Shown: positions 33,058 to 42,251 of the stretch, piece by piece | Numbering within the stretch: position 1 is the stretch's first letter | How the letters are laid out: each line of letters opens with the position of its first letter | DNA from: Cephaloticoccus sp. | GTDB lineage: Bacteria > Verrucomicrobiota > Verrucomicrobiia > Opitutales > Opitutaceae | Length of the DNA stretch: 49,661 nucleotides | Assembly (NCBI GenBank): GCA_030833445.1 | Contig: JAURHD010000019.1 | Coordinates: 1-49,661, forward strand | Direction of reading: 5' to 3' | Position numbers and translations under genes: made by a program | The notes under the pieces: model-generated | What the model was told of the DNA's origin: nothing | The model's input: only the letters and a program-made list of their open reading frames with translations | Database searches by the model: none

Positions 33058-35655
33058 ATGGCACCAATCGTGCGAACTCCCCGCAGTTTCAGACGAGCAC
33101 TGGTCGCGGTGGTGATTGCGGTGGGCATAGGGCTGTCGCTTTTAGCCCACCACCTTGCCCGCCAGGATGAGGAAGCGCACCTCTTCGCCGATTTTAACCG
33201 CCGGGCGGAAAATTATAACAAGCTCGTGCGGGAGGTGGTGGGAAACTTCGAGAATGGACTATTTGGTCTGCACAATCTGTTTGTCGGCTCGAACATCGTT
33301 TCCCGCGAGGAATTCGCCATCGCGTCTCACGAAGTGCGCCAGCGTTACAGCGGCATCACCGCTTTGGAGTGGGTGCCCATCGTGCCGGACCCCAAACGAT
33401 CGGCGATTGAAAGCGCCGCGAGTCGGGAGATCGGCCGGGCCTTTCAATTCAAGACGGACCAAGGGGAACCGGCGCCAACCGCGGTCGAATACCTGCCGAT
33501 CCTCTACGTGGAACCCGTGACCGGCAATGAGCGGGCCCTGGGCTATGATCTGAAATATGGCCCTACTACCACGGAATTAAACGTGGCGCGTGATACCGGC
33601 CAATTCGCCGTGAGCCAACGTATCCGACTGATCCAAGAATTGGAGCAGGATCGATACAGTATCATCCTGATATGGCCGGTGCTCAAAGTCATTGAAGGAC
33701 AAACGACCTGCATAGGCTTTGTGCAGGGCATCTTTCGGATCGCGGACCTGCTCGGGCGCCATACCAGTCAAACCCTCGATGTCATGTATCTGGACCCGGC
33801 GGCCGACGCGGCCAACCGGATCATTTTCATGGATTCACCCAGCATGGGTTCCACCGAGAAACCCACCATGAGTGAGGCAGACTTCCAACAAGGGATGCAC
33901 AAGGAAATCAATTTGCCCATCGGCAATCGGCAATGGCGGGTCAGCTATCGACCAAATAGCGAATGGCTGCAGCAGAACACCTCTCAAAACCCGACTTGGC
34001 TGCTACTGGCCGGATTATCCATCACCGGATTACTGGGAGGACTCATGCATGTGTTGGACCGTCGCACTGACACCATTGAGGCCGAAGTGGAAAAACAAAC
34101 GCAGGAGCTCAAGGAAAGCCGCCGGCAGTTGGAAAATCTGATGCAAAGTCTGCCGGGAATGGCCTTTCGTTCCAGCTACGAGCCCCACAGCCAAATCTTG
34201 TTTATGAGCGAGGGCGCACAGGCCCTCACCGGTTACACCGCCGCGGAATTCATGTCCAATAAGTCGCACCCCAGTAAAATCATCCATCCCGATGACTTGG
34301 ACAGCGTGCGAGAAAAAACCAAGGCGGCGATTGCCGCCAAAACGCCCTTCGAGATGGAATACCGTCTTCGCACCCGCAACGGTGAGGTTAAGTGGGCTTT
34401 GTCGCGGGGCCGAGGAGTCTATGAGGAATCGGGCGCGCTGCGGTTTATCGAGGGTTTGGTGATCGATATCACCGCGCAGAAAACCGCCGAGGCCGAGAAG
34501 CTGGCCATCGAGCGTCTCATGCAGGAGGGACAGAAGCTCGAAAGCCTAGGCATCTTGGCCGGTGGCGTCGCCCATGATTTCAACAACCTCCTGACCACGA
34601 TCCTCGGCAATACCGGACTGGCACGCCAAGAAATCGGGAGTCATTCAACCGCGTTGGAAAATCTCCATCAAGTCGAGCTGGCCAGCCAACACGCGGCCAT
34701 GCTCTGCCGGCAAATGCTGGCCTATGCCGGCAAGGGTCAATTGATCAAGGAGCCGCTCGATTTGGAGGAGCTGGTCACCCAACTGCAACCCCTCCTGAAA
34801 AGTTCGGTCGGCAAGCATATCGACCTCCAATTTCACCACGATGAATCGGTGCCCAAGGTTTATGGTGATCGCACGCAATTGAACCAGATAATCGTTAATC
34901 TGGTGATCAATGCGGCGGAAGCCATGGAGCATGAATCCGGGCAGATCATTCTACGCACCCAAGTGCGGGTGGTGAATGAAATCACCCTTGGCCAGACCGT
35001 GGCCGGTCAAGACCTGCCACCCGGCGAATACGTCATCCTTGAAGTTCAGGATCAGGGATCCGGGATGGACGACTCCACCCTGCAACGCATTTTCGAACCC
35101 TTTTTCAGCACCAAGTTTGAAGGTCGGGGCCTGGGACTCGCAGCGGTGCTGGGCATTGTGCGCGGCCATCACGGTGCGATGTCGGTCAGCAGCGAGCCCG
35201 GTGCAGGCACCTGTTTTACCCTCATGTTACAGCCTCATCGGATCGAAAGTCATGAACTCATTCCAGCGGAAACCACCCAGCCCATCGCGATGGTGGTAGA
35301 TGACGATGAACCCGTCCGATTGGTCACCGGCCAGCTGCTTGAATCCATGAACTATTTCCCGGTAACCGCCGCCAGTGGGATCGCGGCCATTGAACTGCTG
35401 CGACAGAATCCGCATCGCTTTGCGGTGGTTTTATTGGATTGCGTGATGCCAGACATGAGCGGGGAAAAGACCTTGCTGAAGCTGCGAACAATCCGCCCCG
35501 GTCTGCCAGTGCTGATGATGAGCGGACTTACTGAGCGCAGCCACAATTTCCCACCTACCGACGACCCGTCCTTTGGTTTCATCACCAAACCATTCACCCG
35601 CGCCACCCTGCAGGTGAAGCTCGAGGCATTGCTCGCTAAAAAAAGAGCTACCTGA
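33058..35655 (+). CDS. CHASE-domain hybrid sensor histidine kinase
   Basis: 865 residues. TM1 at about 16-32, an extracytoplasmic CHASE domain (about 55-270; REVVGNFENGLFGLHNLFVG and FAIASHEVRQRYSGI), TM2 near 320-340 (WLLLAGLSITGLLGGLMHVL), a short coiled coil, a PAS domain (about 360-475), HisKA with H506 in LAGGVAHDFNNLL, a HATPase domain (N box VNLVINAAEAM, G boxes DQGSGMDD and GRGLGLAAV), and a C-terminal receiver with D794 (VVLLDCVMPDMSG). CHASE domains bind small external ligands. It would sense an external signal, autophosphorylate and pass phosphate to its own receiver. No output regulator is adjacent, so it is an orphan hybrid. The start at ATG 33058 precedes TM1. Confidence 0.93.
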   Translation: MAPIVRTPRSFRRALVAVVIAVGIGLSLLAHHLARQDEEAHLFADFNRRAENYNKLVREVVGNFENGLFGLHNLFVGSNIVSREEFAIASHEVRQRYSGITALEWVPIVPDPKRSAIESAASREIGRAFQFKTDQGEPAPTAVEYLPILYVEPVTGNERALGYDLKYGPTTTELNVARDTGQFAVSQRIRLIQELEQDRYSIILIWPVLKVIEGQTTCIGFVQGIFRIADLLGRHTSQTLDVMYLDPAADAANRIIFMDSPSMGSTEKPTMSEADFQQGMHKEINLPIGNRQWRVSYRPNSEWLQQNTSQNPTWLLLAGLSITGLLGGLMHVLDRRTDTIEAEVEKQTQELKESRRQLENLMQSLPGMAFRSSYEPHSQILFMSEGAQALTGYTAAEFMSNKSHPSKIIHPDDLDSVREKTKAAIAAKTPFEMEYRLRTRNGEVKWALSRGRGVYEESGALRFIEGLVIDITAQKTAEAEKLAIERLMQEGQKLESLGILAGGVAHDFNNLLTTILGNTGLARQEIGSHSTALENLHQVELASQHAAMLCRQMLAYAGKGQLIKEPLDLEELVTQLQPLLKSSVGKHIDLQFHHDESVPKVYGDRTQLNQIIVNLVINAAEAMEHESGQIILRTQVRVVNEITLGQTVAGQDLPPGEYVILEVQDQGSGMDDSTLQRIFEPFFSTKFEGRGLGLAAVLGIVRGHHGAMSVSSEPGAGTCFTLMLQPHRIESHELIPAETTQPIAMVVDDDEPVRLVTGQLLESMNYFPVTAASGIAAIELLRQNPHRFAVVLLDCVMPDMSGEKTLLKLRTIRPGLPVLMMSGLTERSHNFPPTDDPSFGFITKPFTRATLQVKLEALLAKKRAT

Positions 35656-35719
35656 GCAGAAGCCTTGAGCAATCCCGCCATTAGGGACGCTGGAATTTCA
35701 GTTTGCGCCTTGGCGTGAG

Positions 35720-37078
35720 GTGCCGAACTGCTTTGCTCAGTATTCCGCCGTGTCCCATCCCACCACCCATACGTCATCGAATGGTCAATCGCTCTCCCTG
35801 GGCGTCATCTTCCTGACTATCTTCATCGATCTGTTGGGATTCACGATCATCTTCCCGTTGTTCCCGGCGATTCTGGACCATTACCTGACGGTGGAAGGCA
35901 CGGGCGGAATACTGGGATGGATTCTGGCCCGCATTGATCAGTTCGCCGAACTCGCGGGATCCCACGCCAATTATCGGGCCGTGCTTTTCGGAGGAGTGCT
36001 CGGTTCGCTCTATGCCTTCCTGCAGTTCATTTTTGCCCCCATCTGGGGTGGATTATCCGACCGGATTGGTCGACGCCGGGTGCTGCTGATCACTGTCACT
36101 GGCACCACCCTCAGCTATGTGCTCTGGTTTTTCAGTGGTTCATTCCTGTTGTTCATCGTCGCCCGTTTGGTTGGGGGAGCTTTTGCCGGAAACCTGTCCG
36201 TGGCCACGGCCGCAGTCGCGGATGTAACATCCCGGGAAAACCGCGCCAAGGGCATGGGCATCGTGGGCGTGGCCTTCGGGCTCGGATTTCTTTTCGGCCC
36301 CGCCATCGGCAGCATCGCTTCATTCCATGATCTCAGTAAATCCCACCCCAGCCTCACGCAATTTGGCGTGAATCCGTTTTCGCTGCCGGCCCTACTTTCA
36401 TTCGGATTCAGCCTCGTAAATCTCATTTGGATTTGGCGGCGGTTTCGGGAATCGCTGAATCCGGCCGATCGGAGCAGCGAAACCGTGCGCATCCGGCATC
36501 CCCTCCATGAACTGATTCATGCCGAAGCCGGCCCGGCCCGACGGACCAACTGGCTCTATTTCATTTTCACCCTGGCCTTCAGTGGAATGGAATTTTCCCT
36601 GCCATTTCTGGCGGCCGAGCGCTTCGGTTATCAGCCGACCGATATGTTCAAGATCTTCGTTTTTCTCGGGCTGGTGTTGATCCTCACCCAAGGAGGGATT
36701 GTGCGTCGCGCCGTCCCACGCTTTGGGGAAAAGCCCGTGCTGCTGAACGGCTTGTTTATGGTCTGTTTGGGCATCGCCCTGATCGGATTGGCCGGTTCCA
36801 ACCCGTGGTTTTATGCCGGACTGGCGGCCATTGGCATCGGCGCCGGTTTAACCAACCCCACCGTATCATCTTTGGTTTCCCTCTATAGCCCGCCCACCCA
36901 CCAAGGGCGGATGTTGGGAATATTTCGCTCCCTGGGTTCGCTGGCCCGGGGGATCGGACCCTTGATTGCCTGTCTCGCCTATTGGTGGCTGGGCGGCACC
37001 ATCACATACTTGGCCGTGGCCGCCGTGGTCATTGCCCCTTGGTTAATGACCCTGCACCTGCCCAAACCCGAAAAATAA
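35720..37078 (+). CDS. Major facilitator superfamily transporter (TetA-like)
   Basis: About 452 residues with twelve hydrophobic helices, of the tetracycline-efflux branch of MFS: LGVIFLTIFIDLLGFTIIFP in helix 1, GGLSDRIGRRRVLLI as the loop 2-3 signature and GAFAGNLSVATAAVADVT in helix 5. An extra stretch between helices 1 and 2 (EGTGGILGWILARID) is common in Verrucomicrobiota and Bacteroidota relatives. Export of small molecules by proton antiport is inferred. The start is a GTG at 35720, with another in-frame GTG at 35750; the choice is uncertain. Its stop overlaps the next start by one base (TAATG). Confidence 0.88.
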   Translation: MPNCFAQYSAVSHPTTHTSSNGQSLSLGVIFLTIFIDLLGFTIIFPLFPAILDHYLTVEGTGGILGWILARIDQFAELAGSHANYRAVLFGGVLGSLYAFLQFIFAPIWGGLSDRIGRRRVLLITVTGTTLSYVLWFFSGSFLLFIVARLVGGAFAGNLSVATAAVADVTSRENRAKGMGIVGVAFGLGFLFGPAIGSIASFHDLSKSHPSLTQFGVNPFSLPALLSFGFSLVNLIWIWRRFRESLNPADRSSETVRIRHPLHELIHAEAGPARRTNWLYFIFTLAFSGMEFSLPFLAAERFGYQPTDMFKIFVFLGLVLILTQGGIVRRAVPRFGEKPVLLNGLFMVCLGIALIGLAGSNPWFYAGLAAIGIGAGLTNPTVSSLVSLYSPPTHQGRMLGIFRSLGSLARGIGPLIACLAYWWLGGTITYLAVAAVVIAPWLMTLHLPKPEK

Positions 37079-38265
37079 TGCGGCAGTCCGCCCTCATCTT
37101 CTGCCTCGCCGGAGCCTTTCTGCTATTGGCCGGGGGGTGCAAATCCCTGCAGCGCGAGGCACCGCGGCCGGGCCGCACCAGCATTTCCAGTCCGTTGGTC
37201 GTCCTGCCGGCGGAAACCATTGGCAATTATCTGATCGTCGAAGGGAAATGGGATCGGCACGGGCCCTACCATTTTCTCGTCGATACCGGTTCATCGGTCA
37301 CCCACGTATCGCCCGAACTTGCGGAGCGTTATCGATCGAAGAACATTCCCCCGGCGGGTATTCGACCGGTGATGGTGAAATCGGCTGCGGGTGATATCAT
37401 CAAGTTACCCGAGATCACCCTGAGCCTGATCAAGCTGGGTGATGCGCGCTTCGAAGACGTGCCGGTGCTGATCTACGATTGCACCCCGTTGTCGGACCAT
37501 CTCGGCATCAAAATTGACGGCATCCTCGGTTTCCCTCTTTTCCGCGACACCCTGATGACTTTGGATTATCCCCAGTCGCGCATCATAATTTCTCCTTACA
37601 ATCCCGCGGCACTCGTGCCGGGCCGGACCATTGCATTTAATAATGACCATCGCACCCCGCAGATCCCCCTTGATCTGGGCCAAGTGCAAATTGATGCGCT
37701 GATCGACAGTGGAAGCGATGCGGCGCTCAACTTGAATCCTCAAGGCCTCACGTTGGATTACGCCGTGAAACCCCGACCGGCGGTAATAATGGGCACATTG
37801 TCGGGGGATCACCTGCAATATGCTGCGCGGCTGCAGGACAGTCTAAGCATTGGCGATTACGTCGTGCGCCAACCCTTGGTCTACTTGACGGACGGGTTCA
37901 CCTCACTTGGCGGGGATGTGCTGAGACATTTCAGTCTCACCTTTGATCAGGAACGCAACCGGGTGACCATCTATCGCGAATCGCGCGACCCAATCTACAT
38001 CCCGGCCAAACGCAGCACGGGGCTGACCTTCAGCAAGACCCCCGCCTACTGGCGTGTGGCCGGCGTGGTGCCGGATACCCCTGCGAGTGTCAGTGGAGTG
38101 CAAGCCGGTGATCTGGTCAGCCGGATCAACGGCGAACCGATCACCCAGTGGAATCTGGGCCGTTACGAACAACTCATCCGCGAGGCATCGGAAATCACTT
38201 ATACTTTCCTGAGTGGCACCACGGAATCATCCCGCACGCTGCAAGTGATCGCCTTGGTGCCGTAA
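37078..38265 (+). CDS. Lipoprotein with two-lobed retropepsin-like aspartyl protease and PDZ domain
   Basis: From ATG 37078 the protein has 395 residues and a lipoprotein signal (MRQSALIFCLAGAFLLLAGG then Cys21). Lobe one carries FLVDTGSSVTHVS with D69-T-G, and lobe two carries DALIDSGSDAALN with D210-S-G. Both catalytic aspartates are thus in one chain. A PDZ-like domain follows at about 315-395 (VAGVVPDTPASVSGVQAGD). Envelope-localised proteolysis is inferred. The start overlaps the MFS stop by one base (TAATG), so the two are translationally coupled, and the protease ends four bases before the convergent rsmB stop. Substrates are unknown. Confidence 0.82.
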   Translation: MRQSALIFCLAGAFLLLAGGCKSLQREAPRPGRTSISSPLVVLPAETIGNYLIVEGKWDRHGPYHFLVDTGSSVTHVSPELAERYRSKNIPPAGIRPVMVKSAAGDIIKLPEITLSLIKLGDARFEDVPVLIYDCTPLSDHLGIKIDGILGFPLFRDTLMTLDYPQSRIIISPYNPAALVPGRTIAFNNDHRTPQIPLDLGQVQIDALIDSGSDAALNLNPQGLTLDYAVKPRPAVIMGTLSGDHLQYAARLQDSLSIGDYVVRQPLVYLTDGFTSLGGDVLRHFSLTFDQERNRVTIYRESRDPIYIPAKRSTGLTFSKTPAYWRVAGVVPDTPASVSGVQAGDLVSRINGEPITQWNLGRYEQLIREASEITYTFLSGTTESSRTLQVIALVP

Positions 38266-38269
38266 CTAA

Positions 38270-39580
38270 TCAGGTAACACGACGCAGGCGAAATACCCCC
38301 GCCCCATCGTGCCCGGATTGCCACGGGAAACTTAATTCGGTGTGCTCCAATTTGAAAGGACCACCTGCTCGGCTGTCGAAGAAGGCTTTGATGACTTTCT
38401 CGTTTTCCTCCGCATCGATACTGCAGGTGGAATAGACCAGCCGCCCTCCGGGCGCCACGAAACGCGCCGCGGCATGCAGCAAGGCAAGTTGCTGTTTGGG
38501 GTGCTTGCGGAAATCGCCTTCCTGCAAACGCCACTTCACGTCGACCCGGTGCCGCATCACGCCCGTGTTGCTGCAGGGTGCGTCAATCAGCACGGCGGCA
38601 TAGGTCGTCGGCAGATTGTGCTCGAGCAGAATTTTGCCCAATCCTTCCAGGAGATCCGCCTGCACCAAGGCCACTTCCGGACCGGTGATTTTCGCGAGAT
38701 TCTCTTTCAAGCGGTCAATCCGGGCACCAGGCAAATCCAGCGCGACGATCTGTCCGCCCGGCCCTTGGGCTGTCATGGTATCGGCGATCAAAAGACTCTT
38801 GCCGCCGGGGGCCGCGCAAAGATCCAACACCGATTCGCCGGCGGATAGTTCCAAGGCCGACACCGCCAGTCGCGTGGCCGGATCCTGCAAATATACCTTG
38901 CCCGACTTAAGCAGCGGTTCGACCTCCGTCCAACGCCCAGGCCCGATCTCGAAATAGCCGGGCCACTCCGTGGGAGTCAGAAAATCTGGCGGGGGCGTTC
39001 CGGCGTCGCGCCAACGCAGACAGGCCCGGGCCGGGGTTTGATTCCACTCCAATAGTTTGCGCGTGGTTTCCGCTCCATATTGCACCAGCCAACGGCGCAC
39101 CATCCACTCGGGGTGGGAAAAATACTGTGCCAACACTTCCGCCGTCGCGAGTTTCGATGGAGCGGGTTGAGCCAACAAAGGGGCCAATTTGCGGACTACC
39201 GCATTGACCAAACGTGCCTCGGCTGGACTGGCCAACTGCTTGGTTTGCTCAACCGCATGGTGCACAATCTTGGCCACCATGCCGTCCTCGGGTGCACTAT
39301 TGGCCGCCTCAATCAGTTCAAATCCCGCGATAAATAAAACGGCCCGAGTCGCAAAGCGCGGCGGATGGGCAATCAAACCGTCCAGTGCGGACTCTATCCG
39401 GCCGGAATGGCGCACCACGCCATACACAAGATGTTGGCAGCGAGCACGATCCGACACCGACATCCGTGCCGGCATGGTTTCAAGCAGGGTATCGACCCGT
39501 TCACGCAAATCGAGCCAGCGAGCGATGAATCGCGCTGCCTGCGGCCAAGCCGCGACGCTATCCGCTGCAGAGGCACTCAT
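38270..39580 (-). CDS. rsmB: 16S rRNA (cytosine-967-C5)-methyltransferase RsmB-type
   Basis: 436 residues. An N-terminal NusB-like helical domain (about 10-135) precedes a RsmB/NOP2 methyltransferase domain. SAM motif I is LDLCAAPGGKSLLIAD (253-268). The two catalytic cysteines are C336 in DAPCSNTGVMRHRVD and C386 in YSTCSIDAEEN. It places m5C in 16S rRNA. The NusB-domain fusion is diagnostic for RsmB rather than RsmF. It converges with the protease gene and is divergent from the long greA (81-base gap). Confidence 0.94.
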   Translation of the reverse strand: MSASAADSVAAWPQAARFIARWLDLRERVDTLLETMPARMSVSDRARCQHLVYGVVRHSGRIESALDGLIAHPPRFATRAVLFIAGFELIEAANSAPEDGMVAKIVHHAVEQTKQLASPAEARLVNAVVRKLAPLLAQPAPSKLATAEVLAQYFSHPEWMVRRWLVQYGAETTRKLLEWNQTPARACLRWRDAGTPPPDFLTPTEWPGYFEIGPGRWTEVEPLLKSGKVYLQDPATRLAVSALELSAGESVLDLCAAPGGKSLLIADTMTAQGPGGQIVALDLPGARIDRLKENLAKITGPEVALVQADLLEGLGKILLEHNLPTTYAAVLIDAPCSNTGVMRHRVDVKWRLQEGDFRKHPKQQLALLHAAARFVAPGGRLVYSTCSIDAEENEKVIKAFFDSRAGGPFKLEHTELSFPWQSGHDGAGVFRLRRVT

Positions 39581-39601
39581 AGGTTAAATCCGACACACTG
39601 T

Positions 39602-39631
39602 TTGACAACGCTAGTCATTGTAAGCTGAACT
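39602..39631 (+). promoter_or_regulatory. Possible promoter of the long greA
   Basis: A perfect TTGACA at 39602-39607 is followed, after 18 bases, by TGAACT at 39626-39631. The second element is a poor -10 match, so only the first half is convincing. It lies 30-60 bases upstream of the greA start, in the gap to the divergent rsmB. Confidence 0.25.
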
Positions 39632-39661
39632 TAATCCTTTCAGGCCTTTAAACACGCAATC

Positions 39662-41506
39662 ATGAATTCAGAAGCAGTCTCCGCGCTCATCGCTAAAAAT
39701 CCGTCTCTCAAGGCATCCAAAGCCAAGATCGAGGCCATGGAACCCGGGGCCTACTGTGTGCACCGCAGCTGGGGTTTCGGCCAAATCAAGAGCTACGACG
39801 AAGGGGCGCAGCGCCTAATCATCGACTTTAAGGACAAGTCCAACCATCCGATGGACCCGGTTTTCTGCATCTCCACGATGGAAGTGTTGCCCGCCAACCA
39901 CTTGCTGGTTCGCAAGGAGACCGACACCGCCAAGATTACCGAGTTGATCGCGGAAAATCCAGCCCAACTGATTGTCGAGGCACTTGAGTCCTACGAGAAC
40001 AATGCCGCCACCGCCATCGAGATTGAGATCGTGCTGACCCAAGTTGTCGGCCCGGACAAATTTAAGAAGTGGTGGTCATCCGCCCGCAAAGCCATCGCCA
40101 AGGACCCTCGCATCACGGTGCCGGAAAAGAAGACCGAGTGCTATATCCTGCGCGAAACCCCCATATCGGCTGAAGACGAAATTCTCGAGCAGTTCAAATC
40201 CACTCGCTCCGCCCGCCGTCGTATCGCCCTCGCCGTCGAGTTGCTCGATACCGCTACCAAGAAGGACATCAAGGACGAGTTGAATGAAATCCTGTCCGGC
40301 GTCGTCGACGCCGTGCGCGACAGTAATCAAATCGACAGTGCTGAGCGTCTCTACGGTGCCGCTGTGCGTGATGATCTGGCGAAGCTACTCGGCTCGACCG
40401 AGGAACAGGAACCCACGCAAGCTTCCCTCATCGCCGAAGTCCGTGATCTGGCGGGTATTGCCGAAAACATTCCGGTTCATTTCCAGCGCCGCTATCTCGA
40501 CCTGATCAACACGACTCATCCGATCGAGTCGCGCGACATCATCTTCAATTTGCTGAAAGTTTCCCAAGGCAAGTTCACCACCGAGTGCATCAACTTCCTC
40601 GTGGAACACGATCACGCCGCCGAACTCGCCGCCGCGCTCAAGCGCTGGCAAACCGAGCAAAATTTGCGCGCCCCGGTCCTCCTCTGGATCGTCAAGAACC
40701 GCCATTCCAAGAAATTCGCCAAGCTGCTCAATGACCTCATCACGCCCCGCCTGTTGAGCGCGATTTTCTTCGCGATCGATTACGAGGCCCTGCAGGCCTC
40801 GACCACGCGCCGTATTCCATTGGCCGACATTCTCAGCGACGACACCGACCTGATCGCCGATCTGCTTTCCACCGCGGATCCCGAGACTGCCCGCGATCTC
40901 GCGAACACGCTGTTGCTCAATCAAGGATTTGAGGAACTGACCAAGAAGTCCCTCCTCGCCCGCTTCATCAAGATCTTCCCGAAGATCCAGTCGCTGGTCG
41001 CCGCTGATGCCGAGAGCAAGGACGAGCAACTGCTCGTCTCCCGCGCCAGCCACGCCCGCAAGCGCGAGGAATACGAGACCATCGTCTCGAAGAAGATTCC
41101 CGAGAATTCCAAGGCCATCGCCACCGCCCGCGAGCACGGCGACCTCAAGGAAAATTCCGAATACAAGATGGCCAAGCAGGACCAGCAGGTTCTCATGTCC
41201 CAGAAGACCAGCCTCGAACGCGACCTCGGCCGCGCGCGCATCACCGACTTCACCGACGCTTCGATGGATCAGGCCAGTGTTGGCAGTATCGTCGAGGTCA
41301 AGAACGTCGCCAATGGCCAGGTCACCAAATACACCATCTTGGGTGCCTGGGATGGCGAGCCGGACAAAAATATCATCTCCTACAAGACCGCCCTCGGCAC
41401 CGCCATCGTCGGCAAGAAGGTCGGCGAAACGGTCAACGTCAAGTCCGGCACCAACGAGGAGGATTACACCATCCTTAGCCTCGCTCGCTACGTCGATACC
41501 CTGTAA
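39662..41506 (+). CDS. greA: Long GreA-type transcription elongation factor with N-terminal extension
   Basis: 614 residues. The C-terminal ~155 are a complete GreA: coiled-coil tip EHGDLKENSEYKMAKQDQQ with the two acidic residues (D494, E497) that activate RNA cleavage in the polymerase secondary channel, and a C-terminal domain (GSIVEVKNVANGQVTKYTIL). Residues about 27-88 form a CarD/Tudor-like beta unit (AYCVHRSWGFGQIKSYDEG). The central ~360 residues are mostly helical with no named domain. Chlamydial GreA is similarly long, and the usual bacterial length is about 158. It probably combines transcript cleavage with an extra polymerase contact. A strong terminator follows. Confidence 0.88.
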   Translation: MNSEAVSALIAKNPSLKASKAKIEAMEPGAYCVHRSWGFGQIKSYDEGAQRLIIDFKDKSNHPMDPVFCISTMEVLPANHLLVRKETDTAKITELIAENPAQLIVEALESYENNAATAIEIEIVLTQVVGPDKFKKWWSSARKAIAKDPRITVPEKKTECYILRETPISAEDEILEQFKSTRSARRRIALAVELLDTATKKDIKDELNEILSGVVDAVRDSNQIDSAERLYGAAVRDDLAKLLGSTEEQEPTQASLIAEVRDLAGIAENIPVHFQRRYLDLINTTHPIESRDIIFNLLKVSQGKFTTECINFLVEHDHAAELAAALKRWQTEQNLRAPVLLWIVKNRHSKKFAKLLNDLITPRLLSAIFFAIDYEALQASTTRRIPLADILSDDTDLIADLLSTADPETARDLANTLLLNQGFEELTKKSLLARFIKIFPKIQSLVAADAESKDEQLLVSRASHARKREEYETIVSKKIPENSKAIATAREHGDLKENSEYKMAKQDQQVLMSQKTSLERDLGRARITDFTDASMDQASVGSIVEVKNVANGQVTKYTILGAWDGEPDKNIISYKTALGTAIVGKKVGETVNVKSGTNEEDYTILSLARYVDTL

Positions 41507-41542
41507 TCCAATCGGGTGAGCGCTGCCACCAGCAGTTTTATC

Positions 41543-41573
41543 AAGCCCCAGCCTTTATGGTTGGGGCTTTTTT
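41543..41573 (+). terminator. Intrinsic terminator of the long greA
   Basis: AAGCCCCA at 41543-41550 pairs with TGGGGCTT at 41562-41569; the stem extends inward with a G-T and two G-C pairs around TTTAT, and a run of six or more T follows. It lies 37 bases after the stop codon and 23 bases before the LysE start. Confidence 0.9.
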
Positions 41574-41595
41574 CCGCCCAGCCGGCCAACCTCTG

Positions 41596-42225
41596 ATGTC
41601 ACTGCTGCTCAAAGGCTTTGCCATTGGTCTGGCGATCTCCGCCCCGGTCGGGCCGATCGGCCTGCTCTGCATCCGCCGCTCCATGGTGGACGGTCGGCTG
41701 GCCGGATTGTTCACCGGTTTGGGTGCGGCCACGGCCGACGCCATTTATGGACTGATTGCGGTGCTGGGCCTGTCCGCCGTGACCACGCTGCTGCTCACCC
41801 ACACCACCGCGATCCATTTGGCGGGTGGCATCTTCCTGATTTACCTCGGGACGCACATGATGCGGAGCAAACCACCGGTGCTGAATGCTGGAACCGGCCG
41901 AACCCGCAGCTTGAGCGGCGCCTATTTCAGCACAGTTTTCCTGACCTTGGCCAACCCCATCACCATACTGGCCTTCATCGGTATCTTCAGCGGACTGGGG
42001 ATTAGCATGAGCACCACCGGCCACCCGTGGAATGCCGGCAGTCTGGTGCTCGGCGTATTCTTGGGTTCCTGTTCCTGGTGGCTCTGCTTGAGCAGTGGAG
42101 CCAGTTGGATTTCGGGCCGGCTGAATCCGGAAAATCTGCATAGAATCAGTCTGGTCGCCGGCGGTCTTATCATTGGCTTTGGTGTCTGGCAGATCGGTCA
42201 ACTTCTGGTGGCATGGATCGGTTGA
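41596..42225 (+). CDS. LysE/RhtB family exporter
   Basis: From ATG 41596 the protein has 209 residues and about six transmembrane helices. LLKGFAIGLAISAPVGPIGL is the conserved first helix of the LysE/RhtB family, and ALANPITILAFIGIFSGLG is present here as TLANPITILAFIGIFSGLG. These proteins export amino acids or related metabolites. It starts 23 bases after the greA terminator and 26 bases ahead of the ArsR-methyltransferase gene. That order suggests one transcript under control of that regulator. The substrate is unknown. Confidence 0.88.
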   Translation: MSLLLKGFAIGLAISAPVGPIGLLCIRRSMVDGRLAGLFTGLGAATADAIYGLIAVLGLSAVTTLLLTHTTAIHLAGGIFLIYLGTHMMRSKPPVLNAGTGRTRSLSGAYFSTVFLTLANPITILAFIGIFSGLGISMSTTGHPWNAGSLVLGVFLGSCSWWLCLSSGASWISGRLNPENLHRISLVAGGLIIGFGVWQIGQLLVAWIG

Positions 42226-42251
42226 GTGGTCGGTAGGTTTACCAACGTGCG

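Noticed and set aside
36982-37077. Extension of the aspartyl protease to a start within the MFS gene
   Set aside because: The lipoprotein signal begins exactly at ATG 37078, overlapping the MFS stop by one base.
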